Part shown: positions 4,965 to 6,957 of the stretch, one piece after another | Layout of the letters: each line of letters opens with the position of its first letter | Position numbering within the stretch: position 1 is the first letter of the stretch | DNA from: Bacteroidia bacterium | GTDB taxonomy: Bacteria; Bacteroidota; Bacteroidia; B-17B0; Aurantibacillaceae | Length of the DNA stretch: 6,957 nt | NCBI GenBank assembly: GCA_014379485.1 | Contig: JACMLS010000821.1 | Location: 1 to 6,957 of the forward strand | Direction: 5' to 3' | Position numbers and translations under genes: made by a program | Notes under the pieces: model-generated | Databases searched by the model: none | Seen by the model: the letters and a program-made list of their open reading frames with translations, nothing else | Told to the model about the DNA's origin: nothing

Positions 4965-6887
4965 TTAATTCCAATATTCCCTGAATGGGAGAACGGCTCT
5001 TCCGAATTTATAAACCACGCTTAGGCTTACTCTGGTGGGATTATAATTTGCCCAGGTTTGCATTCCACTAAAATCATTAACAGAGCCCGGTTGAATAAAA
5101 ACATCTTTCTGAATAAAAGAAGTAACGTTAACCAAGGATACTCTGCAATCAATACTACGGTAAGTTACTTCCTTGTTCTTTTTGTCCATGTGCCTGCTTC
5201 TGCCGTCACTTCTGAAAACAAAATCAAGATCCAACTGGTAAAACTTTTTATTCTGCCAGGTGTAAAGAGAACCTAATTTTGCAAGCACCGTTTGTTTTGC
5301 TGCGAAATACTGGTTTATCTGCAAATCAAGAAAATTGTTTGTGTTATGATTATTTCCGTTAAATCTGAAAAAATGGATGAGGCTCTGTACCATAAAATCA
5401 GTTTTGGGGGTGTAATACAAACCCGTTCTTCCCTTTTCTGTATAGAGATAAAAAATATTGTTGCGCATTTTAAAATTCACGTACGACCCATTAAAGAAAT
5501 TAAAATAAAATGAACTTTCAAAAACCTGTTTTTTAAAGCTATTGGTGAGCAGGTTAAATTTAAGCTCTGTCCCCCTTTCTCCCGGATCGGCAAAAACATA
5601 CTTATTAAAGTAATCAAAGTGATAAACAAATTTAGCTTTAAACCTGCGATCTCTGCTTGAATAATCCATTGCAAGACCGCTTTTGTGATACGATTCCTGC
5701 ATTAAATTCAGCGGTAAAAAAATCGTTCTGTTACCGGAGATAAATTTTGAATTCTCCTGCAAAACATTTACCGTTCTTTGCCCCCGGTTATAAAAAATCC
5801 CAAACTCAAGCGCTCTGTAAGCTGCAAAATCTACTTGTGGTATAAAATCCATTCGTAAAGATGGCTGAAACATCGTGCCAAATACAGGATGAAAATCAAG
5901 CGAAGACTGAGCGGTAAATTTGTGGTTGTCTTTCTTAGAAAATTCATATAAAGTATAAAATCCGGGAACAAATAAATTCCTCTTTATTTCTGAGCCATTC
6001 AGTTTCTCTGTTGCAACATCCTGCAGACCTGAGACACCGGCAATAATGTTCATGTATTTTATTTTCCACACGTGTTGCAAACCTGTGTATATAATATCCT
6101 GCTGTGCTGTGTAAAACTGAAAACCATTACGTGTTGAATCTTCGTAATGCTTGATATTACTTATCACATCAAAAAGTGAACGCGAATTTTTTGTCCTGAG
6201 CGAAAACTGAAAACGTCCGCCAAATAAACTTCTGTTCTGTCTTAAATTATAAACCTCATCAGCATTGTCAGGTTTAAAATCAGGCATGAATTTATCTTTC
6301 GGTGCGATTTTACCGAAATAATTTTTTCCTGAATAATTATACACATCAGCATCTAAAGAAAAACCACCACCGCCCCAGTTGTGAGAAATCAAAAGCCCTG
6401 CTCTTTCATGAATGAGTTCTCTTTTCTGCATGCACAAAAAATCAGATCCTTTCTTTTCAACACTATTATTTTGCTTGTATAGAGAACCCGAAGCATACCC
6501 TTTAAAAGACCAGCTGCCGGCTGTGAATCTGAAATGAGCGTTTGCCCGCAATTTTTTTTCTGCAAGCGAAGAAGTACTTGCTTCAAAACATGATTTATCG
6601 TCTCTGAAATAACCAGCGCTAAGCAACGACATGTTCTCTTTGAAAAAATGCGCAGGGTTTGTAATATCCATTGAACCCGCCACATCATGCAAAAAATAAG
6701 AGCTGTGAAAAATAAAATCTTTACTAAGGTCGTTTGTAAATAAAATTTTGTCCATTAAAAAAGTACGCTGATCAAAATTCTTTCCGGCGTAATACTGCAT
6801 AAACAGATTATTTCCGGGAGCCTGCGCAAGAGCTTCCTTTCCAAAAGAAAGAACAAACAGTATTAATGTTAAGCGAATGCGCATCAT
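4965..6887 (-). CDS. Outer-membrane beta-barrel protein, plug-less, TonB-receptor-like
   Basis: This 640-residue protein has a clean signal peptide with the cut expected after ALA (residues 19-21, before Gln22). The mature part is almost entirely amphipathic beta strands joined by charged or Asn/Gly-rich loops, for example SFKGYASGSLYKQNN, KFKAKFVYHFDYFNKYVF and FESSFYFNFFNGSYVNFKM. The chain ends in an aromatic-rich REYWN. This is the pattern of a large outer-membrane barrel, of a size and style similar to the barrel part of Bacteroidota TonB-dependent receptors. I see no plug domain and no carboxypeptidase-like N-terminal domain, so it is not a complete receptor. Two ATG codons stand in tandem at the start; the first directly abuts the stop codon of the upstream gene, implying one transcript and translational coupling. 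Substrate unknown. A porin-like or structural barrel is the main alternative. Confidence 0.75.
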   Translation of the reverse strand: MMRIRLTLILFVLSFGKEALAQAPGNNLFMQYYAGKNFDQRTFLMDKILFTNDLSKDFIFHSSYFLHDVAGSMDITNPAHFFKENMSLLSAGYFRDDKSCFEASTSSLAEKKLRANAHFRFTAGSWSFKGYASGSLYKQNNSVEKKGSDFLCMQKRELIHERAGLLISHNWGGGGFSLDADVYNYSGKNYFGKIAPKDKFMPDFKPDNADEVYNLRQNRSLFGGRFQFSLRTKNSRSLFDVISNIKHYEDSTRNGFQFYTAQQDIIYTGLQHVWKIKYMNIIAGVSGLQDVATEKLNGSEIKRNLFVPGFYTLYEFSKKDNHKFTAQSSLDFHPVFGTMFQPSLRMDFIPQVDFAAYRALEFGIFYNRGQRTVNVLQENSKFISGNRTIFLPLNLMQESYHKSGLAMDYSSRDRRFKAKFVYHFDYFNKYVFADPGERGTELKFNLLTNSFKKQVFESSFYFNFFNGSYVNFKMRNNIFYLYTEKGRTGLYYTPKTDFMVQSLIHFFRFNGNNHNTNNFLDLQINQYFAAKQTVLAKLGSLYTWQNKKFYQLDLDFVFRSDGRSRHMDKKNKEVTYRSIDCRVSLVNVTSFIQKDVFIQPGSVNDFSGMQTWANYNPTRVSLSVVYKFGRAVLPFREYWN

Positions 6888-6957
6888 TTAATTGGTAATG
6901 TTTAACGAAATTCCGTTTTCCCAACTCCTGTTTTCATTGGTGTAATACAGGTAGGCA
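6888..6957 (-). CDS. C-terminal end of an upstream gene, cut by the window edge
   Basis: Reading the minus strand from 6956 gives 22 open codons, AYLYYTNENRSWENGISLNI followed by TN, and then a TAA at 6890-6888. The next base begins the ATG of the barrel gene, so the spacing is zero and the two genes are probably one operon. The alternating hydrophobic pattern and the Tyr/Trp content suggest a final beta strand of an exported beta-rich protein. Too little is present to name a family. The other two frames were weighed less: one closes after eight codons, and the junction makes this frame the natural choice. Confidence 0.6.
   Translation of the reverse strand, partial: AYLYYTNENRSWENGISLNITN

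Noticed and set aside
5058..5513. Two plus-strand open frames of 72 and 73 codons opposite the barrel gene
   Set aside because: The barrel frame on the other strand has a signal peptide and continuous beta-strand pattern; these frames have neither recognisable domains nor start-site support.
6389..6688. Minus-strand 99-codon open frame overlapping the barrel gene in another frame
   Set aside because: It is a shadow of the barrel coding sequence, with no export signal or domain pattern of its own.

Overview
The window looks like chromosome of a low-GC member of the Bacteroidota. The evidence is a run of exported proteins with Bacteroidota-type signal peptides, a lipoprotein, a large outer-membrane barrel, start codons in A/T-rich leaders without clear Shine-Dalgarno sequences, and a GldN/PorN-like protein, a family tied to the type IX secretion and gliding machinery of this phylum. 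I cannot place it below phylum level.

Layout. Four genes run rightward: a YhcG/DUF1016-type PD-(D/E)XK nuclease (98-1243), a secreted protein with an ESxGMFEI-type surface module (1267-2280), a small GldN-like secreted protein (2360-3058) and a lipoprotein with a lipocalin-like N-terminal part and a helical repeat region (3167-4870). They meet two leftward genes end to end at 4871-4964, where a long imperfect hairpin can act as a terminator for both directions. The leftward genes are a 640-residue plug-less outer-membrane beta-barrel (4965-6887) and the last 22 codons of an upstream gene (6888-6957), whose stop codon directly abuts the barrel's start. No gene-free stretch exceeds about 110 bases.

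How they may work together. The three exported proteins encoded by 1267-4870 are probably co-transcribed, though the gaps of 79 and 108 bases are loose and hold repeats rather than recognisable promoters. They would act in the periplasm or at the cell surface; no substrate can be read from them. The nuclease gene is unrelated in function, slightly more AT-rich in the lines sampled, and probably an accessory gene placed just upstream.

The most noteworthy structures are not whole genes. Two perfect DNA palindromes lie in frame inside the nuclease gene, at and within an apparent insertion that splits a motif usually continuous in the family. Degenerate heptamer-periodic repeats sit on both sides of the GldN-like gene in opposite orientation. 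I found no CRISPR array, RNA gene, insertion sequence or integrase.
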